This document shows, piece by piece, positions 1 to 48,198 of a stretch of 64,000 bases of DNA (positions within the stretch are counted from its first letter, which is position 1; the number at the start of each line of letters is the position of its first letter). The notes beneath the pieces were generated by a model, which did no database searches, had not been told where the DNA came from, and was given only the letters and a program-made list of their open reading frames with translations. The position numbers were made by a program, and so were the translations under genes. This DNA is from Lamellibrachia satsuma (Eukaryota; Annelida; Polychaeta; Sabellida; Siboglinidae), in the NCBI GenBank assembly GCA_033239005.1, contig BSQZ01000038.1, forward strand, positions 62,001-126,000, written 5' to 3'.

Positions 1-394
1 AGGTATATAATACATTAAATAAACAATAATAATATAATAATAGCAACGTAAAAGGAAATATTTAACAAGCGAAAAACTTAATAGAAAAAACAATAATACA
101 CCATGATTGTTTTGCTGCGAGCTGCAGTAAACGTGGATGTGAACGGGCCCATTTTGCACCCACATTTTTAAAAAGAAAAAATCGGGTGATATCTTTTCAA
201 TATACTCATTATGGCATTAAGGCGCCACACGTATTATACGCACAAAGCGGATTTCGACATGGCCGCAGCACTGCAAATGTCGTACGTTGCTATCATTGGC
301 TAGCCGCCAAAACGCACGATTTCAAAGCTCGGTGCATGTAGGAAGTACCCAAATGAGCCATGCGTTTGACACCATCAGGCGAGATAAACAAATA
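1..394. other. No gene recognised
   Basis: AT-rich sequence with several short A-runs. I see no exon, RNA gene or clear repeat here before the LINE fragment. Confidence 0.5.
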
Positions 395-1250
395 CTAGTT
401 CTTGAATCTTTCCTCGGCGAATAGGAACTGTGAATCATCCGAATGGCAAATGTTATTAAATTTTGGGAGGTGTAAATGTATACACATAGAACATGGAAAC
501 ATGGACGAAGAATATAAAATGGGGAATGCTATACTAGGTAGAACCACACAAGAAAAGGAGTTAGGAGTAACATTTAATGCTGACATGAAAGTTTCAAAGC
601 AATGTGGGATTACTGCTTCGAAAGGAAATCAAATTCTAGGGCTAATTAGGAGAACTATCATGTATAAGGAGAAACAGCTAATTGTACCCCTGTACAAATC
701 AATAGTTAGACCACATTTGTAATATTGTATTCCAGCATGGAGGCCATATCGTAAAAATGACATAGACAAGCTAGAAAGAATACAGCGAAGAGCAACTAAA
801 ATGATTCCAGAATTGAGAGACCTTAGTTACGAAAGTCGCTTATTACAATGTGGTTTGACAATACTAGAGACAAGGAGACTAAGAGGAAACCAAATACAAT
901 TGTTTAAAATAGTGAGCGATTATGAGGATGTTGATAGGAATATGTTCTTCAAACTTAAAGAAGGCAGTAGAACCAGAGGACACAAAGCAGCATTAGTTAA
1001 GGAGCAATGTAGGTTGGACATGAGAAAGTACTCTTTCTCACAGAACGTGATAAATTAATGGAACAAACTTCCGAATGATTGTGTTAATGCTAGTAGTGTG
1101 AATATGTTTAAAAATAGAACTGACAAATATTTGATAAGGGCGGGCTACACGTAGGTCAGAAAACTGTTGGACTCTCAATAAGCCAATGGCTTCCTTGTCA
1201 ACTTGTCATCTGGAACTTGCTGTTTGGGATGGCAATCTTATTAAATCTTG
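395..1250 (+). mobile_element. CR1-like LINE, 3' part (RT C-terminus and 3' tail)
   Basis: The broken frame encodes KELGVTFNADMKVS, QILGLIRRTI, LERIQRRATKMIPELRDLSY and RTRGHKAALVKEQCRLDM, the C-terminal region of CR1/jockey-type reverse transcriptases. It contains internal stops. The 3' tail GGCAATCTTATTAAATCTTG matches the other copies in this window. It is 5'-truncated and inactive. Confidence 0.85.
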
Positions 1251-1369
1251 AATGTTTCTTGCAGAAACAATGTTGGAACTAATATTAAAACGGGGCAAAT
1301 GTCCAACATTCACATTGATGTCCAACATTCCCCCATTTATTCACCACAAGGAGACTGTACTCTTCGTGA

Positions 1370-2120
1370 TCTACTTTGAATCCGTCCTCCGTGATCTGAG
1401 AGGCAACTTGCCGCAACGCCCTCGAGAAGTCACCGAAATGCTATACTACACGGCATTCACCGACGACGTTGACTTCATCAGCAATGCCAGCCAATTCCTG
1501 GACGAGGTACACCGCCCCTGGTTGCCTGTCAAAATGGTATTTTAACATCGATGAAGCCAAAACAGAACGTACCAACACTCACAGAAGAAACAGCCGTACT
1601 GGAGAGGACTGGCGCATGACACGCAAGTTAGGCTCTCTGTCTGGGAACGTGCAAGACATGGCACGGAGAAAGCATTTTGCGGCTGTGGCTTTCCGCAAGA
1701 TGTGGTCTCTCTGGGTCAGACACCACACTTGGGACTAATGTCAACGAAATCGGCCAGGTTTGATGCATTCCACAATCGTCGGCTGAGACAGGTCACCGGC
1801 TTCAGATACCCTCAGAGAATCTCGAACAATGCCCTCTTCCAAAAATGCAACCCTCTGAGCTTGTCTGCCAACAAAGCTCGTTGGAATCTATTTGTACATG
1901 TGCTTCGCATGCCACGTGAAGCCCCTGCACAGCTGACCATATTTCACATCCGCTGACGTTGCTGGTTGGCGACGGCGACCACGAACAACACTCCCAACTG
2001 CCCTCGACAAAGATCTGTAAGAAGTCGGCAAGCGTCTTCGAAACCAGCGAGATCTATACTGGCTGAGATCGCGTGACCGAAGTCAATGGAACATCATAAG
2101 CCAGAACATCTTGAAAGCTG
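1370..2120 (+). mobile_element. Second non-LTR lineage, RT C-terminal remnant
   Basis: Fragments read YYTAFTDDVDFISNASQFLD (a degenerate catalytic region), EDWRMTRKLGSLSGNVQDMA, FDAFHNRRLRQVTGFRYPQR and RWNLFVHVLRMPREAPAQL. They are spread over shifted frames. This differs from the CR1-like family and is a decayed copy. Confidence 0.7.
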
Positions 2121-2390
2121 CACATGCGAAACTGTCCCCACTGTTACAGTATAGCAGTGACGTTAAAGTGCGACAAACATGTATGTACGAACATCGTGAG
2201 AAATATGATTCCGTAGAATTTTTTTCACAAATAAATGTAAACTTTATGACAACTCTTGCTCAAGGGGCCGTCTTGCACGTTGTTCCCCTACATATAACGT
2301 TGAATTTGGTGCTCCAGTCGCCACCACTTTCATGGAAAAGCTCTCTCATGGATAAATGCACGCACTCACGAACCCATGCACGCACAGTTT

Positions 2391-3640
2391 AACAAGATTT
2401 AACAAGATTGCCACCCAAGGCAAAGGCCCAGATGGCAAGCGGACAAGGAAGCCATTAGCTTATCGAGAGTCCACCTGTTTTTTCATTTATCTGTAACAAC
2501 CCACCCTCCTGAAATGTGTCAACCTTGTTTTTAAACATATTCACGCTGCTAGTAGTTGCACAATCTCTAGATAATTTGTTCCATTCATTTATTGTCCTCT
2601 GTGAGAACGAGTACTTCCTGATATCCAATCTACACTGATCCTTTACTAATGTTACCCCGTGTCCTCTAGTTCTACTATCATTGTTTGGTGAGAAAACAAT
2701 ATTTCTATCAATATTTTCGTACCCATTCAATATCTTTAAAAACTTCAATTTAACCTCCTCTTAACCTCCTTGTCTCTAGGGTTGTTAAACCACGTTCTAT
2801 TAGACGTTTTTGACCACCAAGGCCTCCCAGTTCTGATATAATCTTAGTTGCTCTCTTCTGAATTCGTTCAAGCGTACCTATATCCTTCTTACGACATGGT
2901 CTCCAAGCTTGTATACAGTATTCTAAATGAGGCATAACTTTTGCTTTATACAGAGGTGTATAGCTTTTTTATTGTGTGTTATATTAATCCTAATCAACCG
3001 AAGAATTTGATTACCCTTTGTAGCGCAATACAACACTACTCTGAAACTTTCATATCAGCACTTATTATTACTCCTCAGTCATTTTCTTTTACAGTACCTA
3101 GAACAGTATGTCCCATTTTATAGTTTACATCTAAGTTCACATTTCCTGTAGCTATGTAAGCATTTAGATTTCCCCGAATTGAATAACATCTGCCATTTTT
3201 CAGACCATTTAACTAACTTGTCTAGATCGTTTTGTAAATAGCGTTTATCACCATCATTGTTAACCTTTCTAAGCACTGTAGTGTCATCCGCAAATTTCAG
3301 TACGTTGCTTGTTATATTATAGTCCAAGTCATTCATACATATTAAGAATGATAACGGTCCTAATACTGATCCTTGTTAAGTTAAACTCACTAGTCTGTAA
3401 TTTTCTAACTTATTTCTCGAACCCTTTTTAAATAATGGTTTGATGTTTACTTCTTTCCATTCAAAGGGGCCACTCCCTCTTTTAATGACAAGTTGAACAC
3501 TTTTGCAAGTTGTATACCAATTTGTTCTACTCTTTCCATTAGTAGTTTTGATGGAATTCCATCCACTCCAGGGGATTAATTTTCCACCACTGTATTTATT
3601 TTCATTACCACCATTAAAAAGCCTTGTGATTTTATATTTC
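2391..3640 (-). mobile_element. CR1-like LINE, minus strand
   Basis: The 3' end lies at 2391 with a direct repeat of AACAAGATTT units and the shared tail. Moving right are RT C-terminus (TRGHGVTLVKDQCRLDIRK), HLEYCIQAWRPCRKKDIGTL, then KFADDTTVLRKV with an intact F-A-D-D, then QGSVLGPL and, after a deletion, EWKEVNIKPLFKKGSRN. Several frame breaks are present. Confidence 0.85.
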
Positions 3641-4207
3641 CAGCACTGTCTTCCAGTGGTCCAACCTTATTTCGTACGTTTTGTTTACTCCTGACATATG
3701 CCTAAAACTCATTTGCACACACGCACTCACGAAATTACGACGAATGCAAGTTCTACAAATCTTATCCCGTTGGTCTGCCGCATATAGAAGTGCAATCATA
3801 TTCCGACGATTGCTAAACCCGTACGACTGACCTCCTAAATACCCTGTAGCATTGTTCCATTACATTGGCGTCGATTATGATTTGTGTTTCACGGTTATGT
3901 AGGCATCTGTCATGTTCTGTTTCTCTGTATGGCATATCCTGTTTTTATCACGTTTGTGTGAGACTAAGCCCCGATATAGACATTACAAAATGCTGACGAC
4001 CCAACTCTTTTGTAAGAGATCACGTGTCCAGTACAAATTACGGTCGACTTACCTGAACTCTATAGAAAACACACACAATGGAGGATTGGCGGCCGGCGTA
4101 TACGTATATCAATCACCGCGGTACCGCTGTGTCATTCTTAACTCGCAGCACAGTGTCGAGTTTTGTTGATACAGCGTCTGAATACGGGAAGGACTGAAGG
4201 CAGCGGT
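3641..4207. other. Upstream region of the mosaic gene
   Basis: This is where promoter and 5' UTR of the gene starting at 4208 should lie. No convincing TATA/initiator pair or conserved element can be named. An 85-codon frame at 3912-4169 has no recognisable content. Confidence 0.4.
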
Positions 4208-38273
<34,066 letters not shown>

Positions 38274-38708
38274 AGAATGAGCCGCCTTGACTGCTAGATC
38301 TGTCATTACAACATAATGAGCCGTCATGAGTGCTAGATCTGTCATTACAACATAATGAGCCGCCATGAGTGCTAGATCTGTCATTACAACATAATGAGCC
38401 GTCATGAGTGTTAGGTCTGCCATTACAACATAATGAGCCGTCATGAGTATTAGGTATGCTATTACAACATAATGAGCCGTTATGAGTGTTAGGTCTGCCA
38501 TTACAACATAATGAGCCGTTATGAGTGTTAGGTCTGCCATTACAACATAATGAGCCGTTATGAGTGTTAGGTCTGCCAGTACAAAATAATGAGCCGTCAT
38601 GAGTGTTAGATCTGCCATTACAACATAATGAGCCGTCATGAGTGTTAGGTCTGCCAGTACAACATAATGAGCCGTCATGAGTTTTAGATCTGCCATTACA
38701 ACGTAATG
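38274..38708. repeat. 39-bp minisatellite directly after the stop codon (probable 3' UTR)
   Basis: About 11 copies of a unit like CATAATGAGCCGTCATGAGT plus GTTAGATCTGCCATTACAA start within a few bases of the TAA. If the 3' UTR reaches the first AATAAA at 38908, the whole array is transcribed. A 144-codon minus-strand frame over it is an artefact of the repeat. Confidence 0.85.
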
Positions 38709-38889
38709 AATGTCGATGTCACTATTAGAGTTTGTTTATGGTTTTGAGTTTGTTTCTTTTTTAGACATGAATTATTTTGACAATATATTGCACTTAGTAT
38801 GTTCGTCCATATGTTTAGTCACGATGTCACGATGTTCCCCAGCATATGCTAGCTAGTATGGTATGTTTGGACTGGCTGTATGGTAGCCA

Positions 38890-39330
38890 GCTTTGGACTG
38901 CACCCTCAATAAACTAGTCTACGAAAGGAGATTAGCAAATAGACATTAGCATATAGACATACATTAGCATATAGACATTAGTCTCTATTTGTGGGCACTG
39001 CACCCTTAGTAAACTAGTCTACGAAAGGAGATAAGCATATATACATCAGCATATAGACATATATTAGCATATAAACATTTGTTTCTAGTTGCGGACACTG
39101 CACCCTTAGTAAACTAATGTACGAAAGGAGATCAGCAAATATATATCAGCATATAGACATACATTAGCGTATAGACATTAGTCTCTGGTTGCGGGCACTG
39201 CACCCTTAGTAAACTAGTCTACGAAAGGAGATTAGCAAATGGACATCAGCATATAGACATACATTAGCGTCTAGACATTAGTCTCTAATTGTGGGCACTG
39301 CACCCTTAGCAAACTAGTCTACGCTCGGTT
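38890..39330. repeat. About 100-bp tandem repeat downstream of the mosaic gene
   Basis: Four to five copies of a unit containing CACTGCACCCTTAGTAAACT, AGTCTACGAAAGGAGAT and several AGCATATAGACAT words. Confidence 0.88.
38908..38913 (+). promoter_or_regulatory. Possible polyadenylation signal of the mosaic gene
   Basis: This is the first AATAAA after the stop codon (635 bases downstream). A second is at 39372. Which one is used, if either, cannot be told from sequence. Confidence 0.35.
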
Positions 39331-39654
39331 ATGAAGCAATCAACACGACTTGTGTGTAAATTGAGATGCAAAATAAAGGTTGATCCTTACATTTGTGTTG
39401 TACGTCAAAGTCAATATCAACAGTACAAGCAATAACTTAATACGTATCCTAGTGTCGTTGTCCGCTGAGTACGTAATATGTAAAGAAAGTAGGGCCTATG
39501 CAAAATATTTAATTTTGTTGCAAATTTCACCGACACATGTTTATGAATATCAACCTTGCTGTTCAACATGCAATGTAAACATCGTATTCGAGTCGAAACA
39601 TTCAAATTAAATAGATAATAGTAAAAAATTTTATATTAATAAATTATGGTTCGT

Positions 39655-39850
39655 TAAAACACATTTGGGCAGTCAACATGTCATCATAGATATAGTTTAT
39701 ACTATATAACTTCATTTTACGATCAAAATTAGCATTATCGATACACCATTGTTCACCAGCACATAAAGTAGAATGGCTGGACGCGCCCATCCCTGGGTCA
39801 TTCTAAAACAATTACGTGGTCACTCTCCAAGTCGCAAATTGGTATTGTGA
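39655..39850. repeat. Dispersed repeat shared with 61850-62015 and 4620-4700
   Basis: ACACATTTGGGCAGTCAACA, TAGTTTATACTATATAAC and GCTGGACGCGCCCATCCCTG recur at 61858-62000 with a few changes; a weaker match lies at 4628. The copy at 62 kb abuts the LINE 5' end. Confidence 0.5.
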
Positions 39851-40011
39851 TTTTTAATGTTTGGCTTATTCATAAAGCTTTCGTAAAGTATGATATGGTT
39901 CTAGTCTGGTTATGGATAAAACAACTTTATAAAAATAGTTACAGAAGCTAGGCCACGATTGTGGGGCAAACTATTGCATAGCTATTCGCCAACAATGCAA
40001 TAATTGGCGCC

Positions 40012-41505
<1,494 letters not shown>

Positions 41506-41991
41506 AAAACGCAGTGTGGACTGATTAAAGCCACGCGTGACAGGTCGGTGCGACAGGCCGCCTTACAGTAAGAGGTGGTAGGAGCCATTCATGGTCAGTC
41601 AACCATCTCGGCCGCTTTCACCGCTCTCACTGTCACGGCACGTCTATACCCTTCTGCGTAGTTGAGCTTAGGCTACTTCACGAACTATTTACCCCAGCGG
41701 CAAGAACAATATCGGCTACGATGCGTACGTGCGTTCTGTGAAAGTGACTGTGTTTACTTGGGTTTGATTTTCGTGCCGAGTGCAGCGTTCACCGTCTGCT
41801 GCAAGGTGCCACGTGCAAAGGTTCTACAACGTTCTGCCACGACAACAAACAAATGTAAACAGCAGGTTGGACTTTGCAGTTCCGCCGATTGTCTCTGTCT
41901 CTCACTGCGCGTAGAAAGAGAGCCTAGGGGCTGATTTTGCATGACATTACAGCTAATCTTCCTTGTGTGAGAACATCTGATACCGCTTTGT

Positions 41992-42378
41992 ATGATGGCA
42001 GCGGCGAAACCTCGGTCGTTCTTTGTCAGGCATCGCCGGTGTCTACTGATGCAGTTGTCTGTGTGTCTGGTGGCTGCCAGTCTGACGGGCTTCGGCCTCA
42101 TCGGCGTGCCGACCGTCCGACAGTACGGATACACGCGACAGTTCGTGTCGACCATCTGCACGGTTGAACGGAGTGTGTTAGACAACAGTTCGAGTGTGCC
42201 GTGTCGTCACACTGATTCCAGACATCGCGGTGGCATGGATCACAATTCATCCTTCCCCTGTCTCACGGTGAGAGTGGGCTACGAGCCACGGGGTGGCAGC
42301 ACGGGCGATGACGCAGTGACAGGAGCCGTTCTCTATATGACGTACTATTCCTACTTGAAATGTCCCTCCAACAAAGCG
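41992..42378 (+). CDS. BK-channel beta-subunit-like (KCNMB family) gene, exon 1, copy A
   Basis: The ATG at 41992 has an in-frame TGA upstream at 41968. The 129-codon exon ends at a GCGGTGAGT donor in phase 0. The product starts with a basic cytoplasmic tail (RHRRC), a membrane segment LMQLSVCLVAASLTGFGLIG, then an extracellular loop with cysteines (TVERSVLDNSSSVPC, SFPCLTVRVGYEPRGG, LYMTYYSYLKC). This order matches the KCNMB pattern (TM1, Cys-rich loop, S-x-P-C-L-x-V, TM2). Family members modulate Slo1 potassium channels; the assignment rests on topology and motif recall, not on a search. Confidence 0.72.
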
Positions 42379-42682
42379 GTGAGTGCTTCATGCCAAACAT
42401 ATCTGAGAATTTCAGCACGACAAAGGTATAACGTGTATGTGTACAATTTGTGTCTTAACTCATTCCAATGCCCCACAATGGCGTTGCAAGGCTGAGTAAT
42501 GTGTCCAAAAAGACTTCATGCTTGCTAGTCGTATATAAACGCCACAAAATGACAACGAATTTATCACTTTTAGCATACGAGTAGAACCGCTTCTACACGT
42601 TGTGAATACGTACAGGTAAAACCCGTATATATTACAAGTTTAGCGTGTTGAACCTCCATAATATATCTAGGGTACTATGCGG

Positions 42683-43113
42683 CAAGAACTTTAAAAAAAT
42701 TTGCCATCCAAGCCAAAGGCCCAGATGGCAAGTGGACAAGGAAGCCATTGGCTTATCGGGAGTCCAACAATGTTCACCTACTTATAACCCGCCCTACTGA
42801 TATATGTGTCAACCTTGTTTTTAAACATATTCACGCTGCTAGCAGTTACACAATCTGTAGACAATTTGTTCCATTCATTTATTGTCCTCTGTGAGAACGA
42901 GTGCTTCTTGATATCCAATCTACATTGATCCTTTACTAATTTTACCTCAAGTCCTCTAGTTCTGCTATCCTTCTTCAGTGAGAAAAACATATTTCTATCA
43001 ATATTTTCATACCCATTCAATATCTTAAAAACTTCAATCTGATCTCCTCTTAACCTCCTTGTCTCTAGAGTTGTTAAACCACATTCTTTCAGGCGTTCTT
43101 CATAACTAAGAAG
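42683..43113 (-). mobile_element. CR1-like LINE 3' end, minus strand
   Basis: TGCCATCCAAGCCAAAGGCC tail at 42700, then MNGYENIDRNMFFSLKKDSR and KLVKDQCRLDIKKHSFSQRT. It lies in the intron of the KCNMB-like gene. Confidence 0.8.
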
Positions 43114-43169
43114 AATTCATAGAATTCATATCGTATTCCATAGGAATTTAATAGCTGTTTTGTTGGAAT

Positions 43170-44370
43170 AGGTAAATCAGTAAGCAAACCATTACATCAT
43201 CCCTTAGACCAATTTCACATACACTTCCGAGGAAACTATACTGTCAGTTCTTCGTGCAACCTACAGATGTAAATGAAATTAAAAGAGTGGTTCAAACACT
43301 AAAACAAAATGCACTGAGGATTTCGACAGTTCATCTACAATATTAGTGCAAGAGACCACACACGAATTAACCATCCCACTTGACCATATAATAAACCAGT
43401 TACAAGCATTGTCCATGATAACCGAAAAATAAAAAAAAATCATTATAGTTTTTAAATCAGGAAATAACCAAACTTTTAATGATTATAAACCCATAAGTAA
43501 TGCACCCGTCCTCTCTAAAATAATGGAAGCAAATTGTGTGCCACAGACTAATAATGCTTTTATAAAAAATATTATATTCTATATAAACACCAATACAGAT
43601 TTCGTACAAAAACACTACTAATATCCAATATTATGCTTGCTTAAGGACATTGCAGATGCAAATAACAAAACAACTAAATTTATTAAATTAGTTGTGTTCC
43701 TTGACCTTTCGAAGGCATTTGATACAATTAGTCATGACGTGTTGCTGTATAAGTTAGATCACTTTGGAATAAGAGAAATGAACAGTAAATGATTTGCAAG
43801 TTATCGATCTAACCTAAACAATATATTGAGATAAACAAAAGCAAATCATCATTAAAAAGTATAACAAACGGAAAACCTCAAGGATCCATATTAGGACCAG
43901 TTATCTTTCTAGTTTATATTAATGACATAATGAAATCTACGCGTCTAAATGTGTTATATTTCGCTGATAACACAACCTTTTATCAATCAAGTTCACATAT
44001 TGATGATTTGATTATTAATATGAATCATGAATTAAAACAATTGTATGCTTGGTTCTGTGCAAATAAATTATCTATAAATGTTAAAAAGACAAATATTGTT
44101 GCACTGTTAGCCCTGCGAACAACAAAAGTAATGCAAACAACAGTATTCAAATAAACATTGATATTATTAACCAGGTTAGCAAGAACAACAAAGAAGAATC
44201 TGTGGAATGTCTACGACTACATTTACACACTCATTTAAAATGGAAAAAACATAATAAACAAAATCAGTTCCAAAATACGAAACATTTCATACAACACAAA
44301 GCATTAAAATCGCTATATCATTTCCATAGTCGTACAACTTACGGCGTACACACATGGGGCAATGGACACA
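43170..44370 (+). mobile_element. Fourth non-LTR lineage, decayed RT with altered catalytic motif
   Basis: VVFLDLSKAFDTISHDVLLY, LYKLDHFGIRE, NGKPQGSILGPVIFLVYIND and LYFADNTTFYQSSSHIDDLI, then KLSINVKKT. The catalytic F-A-D-D reads F-A-D-N, and several stops interrupt the frame, so it is inactive. Confidence 0.78.
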
Positions 44371-45917
44371 CTATAAGTTAGTTAGTAAAAACGCGCCATA
44401 TGAATAATATAAATAATAACAATAAAGTATATGTGTGTGTTTTCGATATCGCCACACAAAAGTGAGATAAAGAGGATAAAAATTCAAATTCATCAATACA
44501 AACAGCTGTTAGTTTTATTACATTCTTGAACACGTTCTTGATAACATGAAACTGTAAAAACATAGTTACTCAATGGTAAGTTTATTAATCTGTATTAATT
44601 AAGTGTGTCGACTTATTAATTAAACGTGTATACGTCCGAGACGTGTTCTACCCATTGGGTAGATGTGTTGGCTGAGTTGTTGTGAAATTTTAGTACAGGG
44701 CCTACGTAAATTATGCAATTAAAGCATTTACCCAACATAATGTAATGTAAAGTTAATTAATTAAATTAAACTAGCCTTTCTCATAAAGTAAATTAATTTA
44801 ATTAACTTAATTTAGTTAAATAAATTAACAATTGAAATTAACATACGGACGTGCGCGCTTGTGTGCGTGCGTGTGCGTACGAATATGTATATATATTTGC
44901 AATACGCGTAACATATCGCCAAGGCCGACTTGCTGTTTCGTTCGTCTCGCGCGAATGCACAAAGAGATTGTTTGACTTTTCATTGATGTTTTCTACAGGG
45001 GCTAATTCAATTCAGATACACAGTCGCAAATTTATTTATAGTGACCTTAACCGGGAGTCCACTCATCGAGCGGTGCTTTCTTTGTATGTCCAGCGCGACG
45101 AAAACACTTTTGTGCCCGATCAATCATTGACAAATAAGGCTCAAGGTCTCACTTGAACGACTGTGGCCTCACAATCCTTAGATATTACGATAAGCGGGTC
45201 ATCCAGGTCAGTGTTTGTCTTTACAATAACAATAAGATATAACTATATTTAGCGTAATGGATTACAAGAACCTTGACCGCTAGTATTGATAATCAGTGCC
45301 ATTGTTTTGATCTTTTCCTCTCAAAATCGACACAGATGTGTAATTATTTTGCATTAATACAACCCACCTGCAGTGAGGTATTATGTGATTATATTTTAGG
45401 AAATGGCCTATTCAAATAAAAACTGCCAAAATATAAGTTACGTAATTAAGCTTACTTCACAATGGGACACACGGCTTATATTATCTAACAGTACGTTGGA
45501 CCTAAAAGAAGCTTTATATAGAAATTAACACGTATTTATGCTAAAATGATCGTAGCAAATTCAAATTGAATACATTACTGATCAATTAGGGGAATCTGAG
45601 ACAAGTTGACAACTGTTAGCTTTAATCGCTGATTTATGTGGCTTTATTTCAGCAAACAAAACATCTGAAAACGAAGCAAAAGTCATGGTTTGGGGGAAGA
45701 GAAAAAAAAACTAACAATGTTCAACTAAAATCAAGACCATCAAGCCAGTGGTTTACTCAGAATGTATTCTAGAAGTAGGATATTCTGGTAAATTCTCCGG
45801 TTAACTGGGGGCTGACACGATAACGAGCGCAACCGATAAGCGCATGCTTAGTTACGGTATCGTTTAACCTAGACTAACGCTGTGACGTATTAAGTGCAGC
45901 GGGTATACATCACAACC
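44371..45917. other. KCNMB-like intron, central part: nothing recognised
   Basis: AT-rich tract at 44750-44840 with TTAATTAA words. The 101-codon frame at 44851-45156 has no recognisable motif. Confidence 0.45.
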
Positions 45918-45929
45918 AGTGGAACGTCT

Positions 45930-46388
45930 CAACCAAACTCAAAGATTACTACTTAAATTAAAAGCCCATGGTATTAAAATTATTCCAGAACTGAGAGACC
46001 TTAGTTATGAAGAACGCCTGAAATAATGTTATTTAACAACTCTAGAGACAAGGAGGTTAAGAGGAGATCAGATTGAAGTTTTTAAGATATTGAATGGGTA
46101 TGAAAATATTGATAGAAATATGTTTTTCTCACTCAGAAAAATAGCAGAATTAGAGGACATGAGGTAAAATTAGTAAAGGATCAATGTAGTTTGGACATCA
46201 GGAAGCACTCGTTCTCACAGAGGATAATACATGAATGGAACAAATTGTCTACGGAATTGACACATATCTCAGGAGGGCGGGTTACACGTAGATGAACATC
46301 GTTGGACTCTCGGTAAGCTAATGGCTTCCTTGTCCACTTGCCATCTGGGCCTTTGGCTTGGATGGTGAATCTTATTAAATCTTTTTAA
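45930..46388 (+). mobile_element. CR1-like LINE with internal deletion
   Basis: LLLKLKAHGI joins directly to IKIIPELRDLSYEERL, skipping most of the RT. The 3' tail GCTTGGATGGTGAATCTTAT then AAATCTTTTTAAA is present. It lies in the copy A intron. Confidence 0.78.
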
Positions 46389-47387
46389 ACGGGATGCTAT
46401 GTCAGAAAGGGGACTTGCTTTGTAAACAAAGGTCAAAATATATTACATAATTTGAGTTTAGACCCATACAGCAAGGCTGTACCCTCTTGGCAAGTATTAT
46501 CGGAGTAAGTGTTTACAAATATATTTTCATGCGGCGATCGAATATTGCCGGACTACTGCACTAATGACGTAAGGTTGCTAACAGTTTGGCGCTGTCCGTC
46601 AAATTAAGATGTTGTGTGTTCAACAAGCTTTTGCTCGGAAACCACTGGCGTGATATTTTTATTGTAATTGCAAATTGTTAAGTATTAGGTGCATATGTCC
46701 AAACTTATGACTTTTGTTATCTTTAAACAGGAACATATGTACCTTCTTTCAAGATAAGAGCAATGCTTATTCAATTAAAAGGAGAGCTAGAAATGTAACT
46801 TTCAATTAATTACCCAATACGTCTCGTCTTACCCCACACATGTGGTCTGTCGTCAACAGCAGGGATGTTAGGATAAAGATACACACTTCGTTTTGTACTC
46901 TTTATTTTCCAATGTCGCAAAACCTATGTCATTTGTGAAACTTTGACATTGCACTCAGCAACGCAAGTGAAATATGTCCATATAGTGTAATTTATAGATG
47001 TGCACTTTGTAAGATGATGGATATGCCTGGAATTATACATATTTCTTCAGATTTCTGCTATCGTTGTTTTGTTCGCCCAACTTCTATACATGTTCAATTA
47101 GACAACTGAGATCCATGTGAACTGTTCGCTCTGCTCCCCCCCCCCGATCTCCCGCTTACGGCATTGTGACACCCAGTGACGTACCTAGGAGTTCGCGGGG
47201 GGGGGGGCAAACTTCTCCACACATTAGTTTACCGTGCTACCGTGAAGTGGCGCAACAGATTATATACGAAAAAATCACACATTTAAGGAAAAAGGTGTGC
47301 ATGGGCCAACCCCCCGTCACTGGTGATACGTACTGTAACTCATTATATTTATTAACGTAATACTATGTATGTTTGTCTTTCATTTAG

Positions 47388-47729
47388 TGTTCGCTGTACG
47401 TCTGCTCCTCTGATCGCCAACATAACGTCGATCACGTGCTCAAGTTCCGAGATAACTACGCCAACACCGGGCAGCGTTTCGCCTGCTTCTACAAGCCAGG
47501 ACAACGCGACGTGGTGCTGCTCAAAGTGACGACGTTGGCCGGACTCACGCACGCCCTCTTGTGGCCTTCGTTGATACTGCTGCTGGGGCTGGCGATAGGT
47601 GTTTGTGTCGTCTGCCGGTGTCAGGTAAAGGACAAAGTCAAGGAAATTCATTGCCGCCTGAGGCGGCCCAGTGGAGCCCAGAATACGTTCACACAGATCG
47701 AGTTCGTTAGGCTGAACAGTGCCACTTGA
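47388..47729 (+). CDS. BK-channel beta-subunit-like gene, exon 2, copy A
   Basis: The acceptor is TTTCATTTAG, phase 0, matching exon 1; the stop is at 47727. It completes a 242-residue protein, within the family's length range. GQRFACFYKPGQRDVVLLKV, then LLWPSLILLLGLAIGVCVVC, matches the KCNMB segment F-x-C-Y-Y-x-P ... V-x-L-x-K-x ... LFWP-TM2, followed by a short charged cytoplasmic tail. The intron is 5.0 kb and full of LINE pieces. No coding exon was seen between the two. Confidence 0.72.
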   Translation, partial: CSLYVCSSDRQHNVDHVLKFRDNYANTGQRFACFYKPGQRDVVLLKVTTLAGLTHALLWPSLILLLGLAIGVCVVCRCQVKDKVKEIHCRLRRPSGAQNTFTQIEFVRLNSAT

Positions 47730-47849
47730 CTTGTGGGAATTGAATATTTGGTGAAAATATAAATATTGTGAATCTGTGCGCCGTGAGGTTGCATATATTG
47801 CGACCTTGGCTGTTTATGCTCTATTGACTGATGGAACTATTTTGGTACC

Positions 47850-48149
47850 TTCTACGTCCGCCGTTCTTCTCGGGCCGACCCTCTGGAGTGCGCTGCCTGA
47901 AGACATGCATGAACACATTTAACGCACTTCTTAAGACTCACTATTTTATGCTTGCGTTTAATATCTAGCTTTATATCTTACACATCCGTTTGACTCTTTT
48001 TATAAAAATATTTATTATTTTAATGTTCTACTAATTGTATATTATTCTAGTTATTTATTCATTAATATCAAATGTTTAATGTTTGTTATTATTTCTTATT
48101 TGAATGTAATAATTGGCATTTTATTATTTTATATAACATAACTACCAAT

Positions 48150-48198
<49 letters not shown>

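Noticed and set aside
44851..45156. 101-codon frame MRACVRAC
   Set aside because: Begins in a GTGCGTGC repeat, with no motif, no splice partner and no counterpart in copy B.
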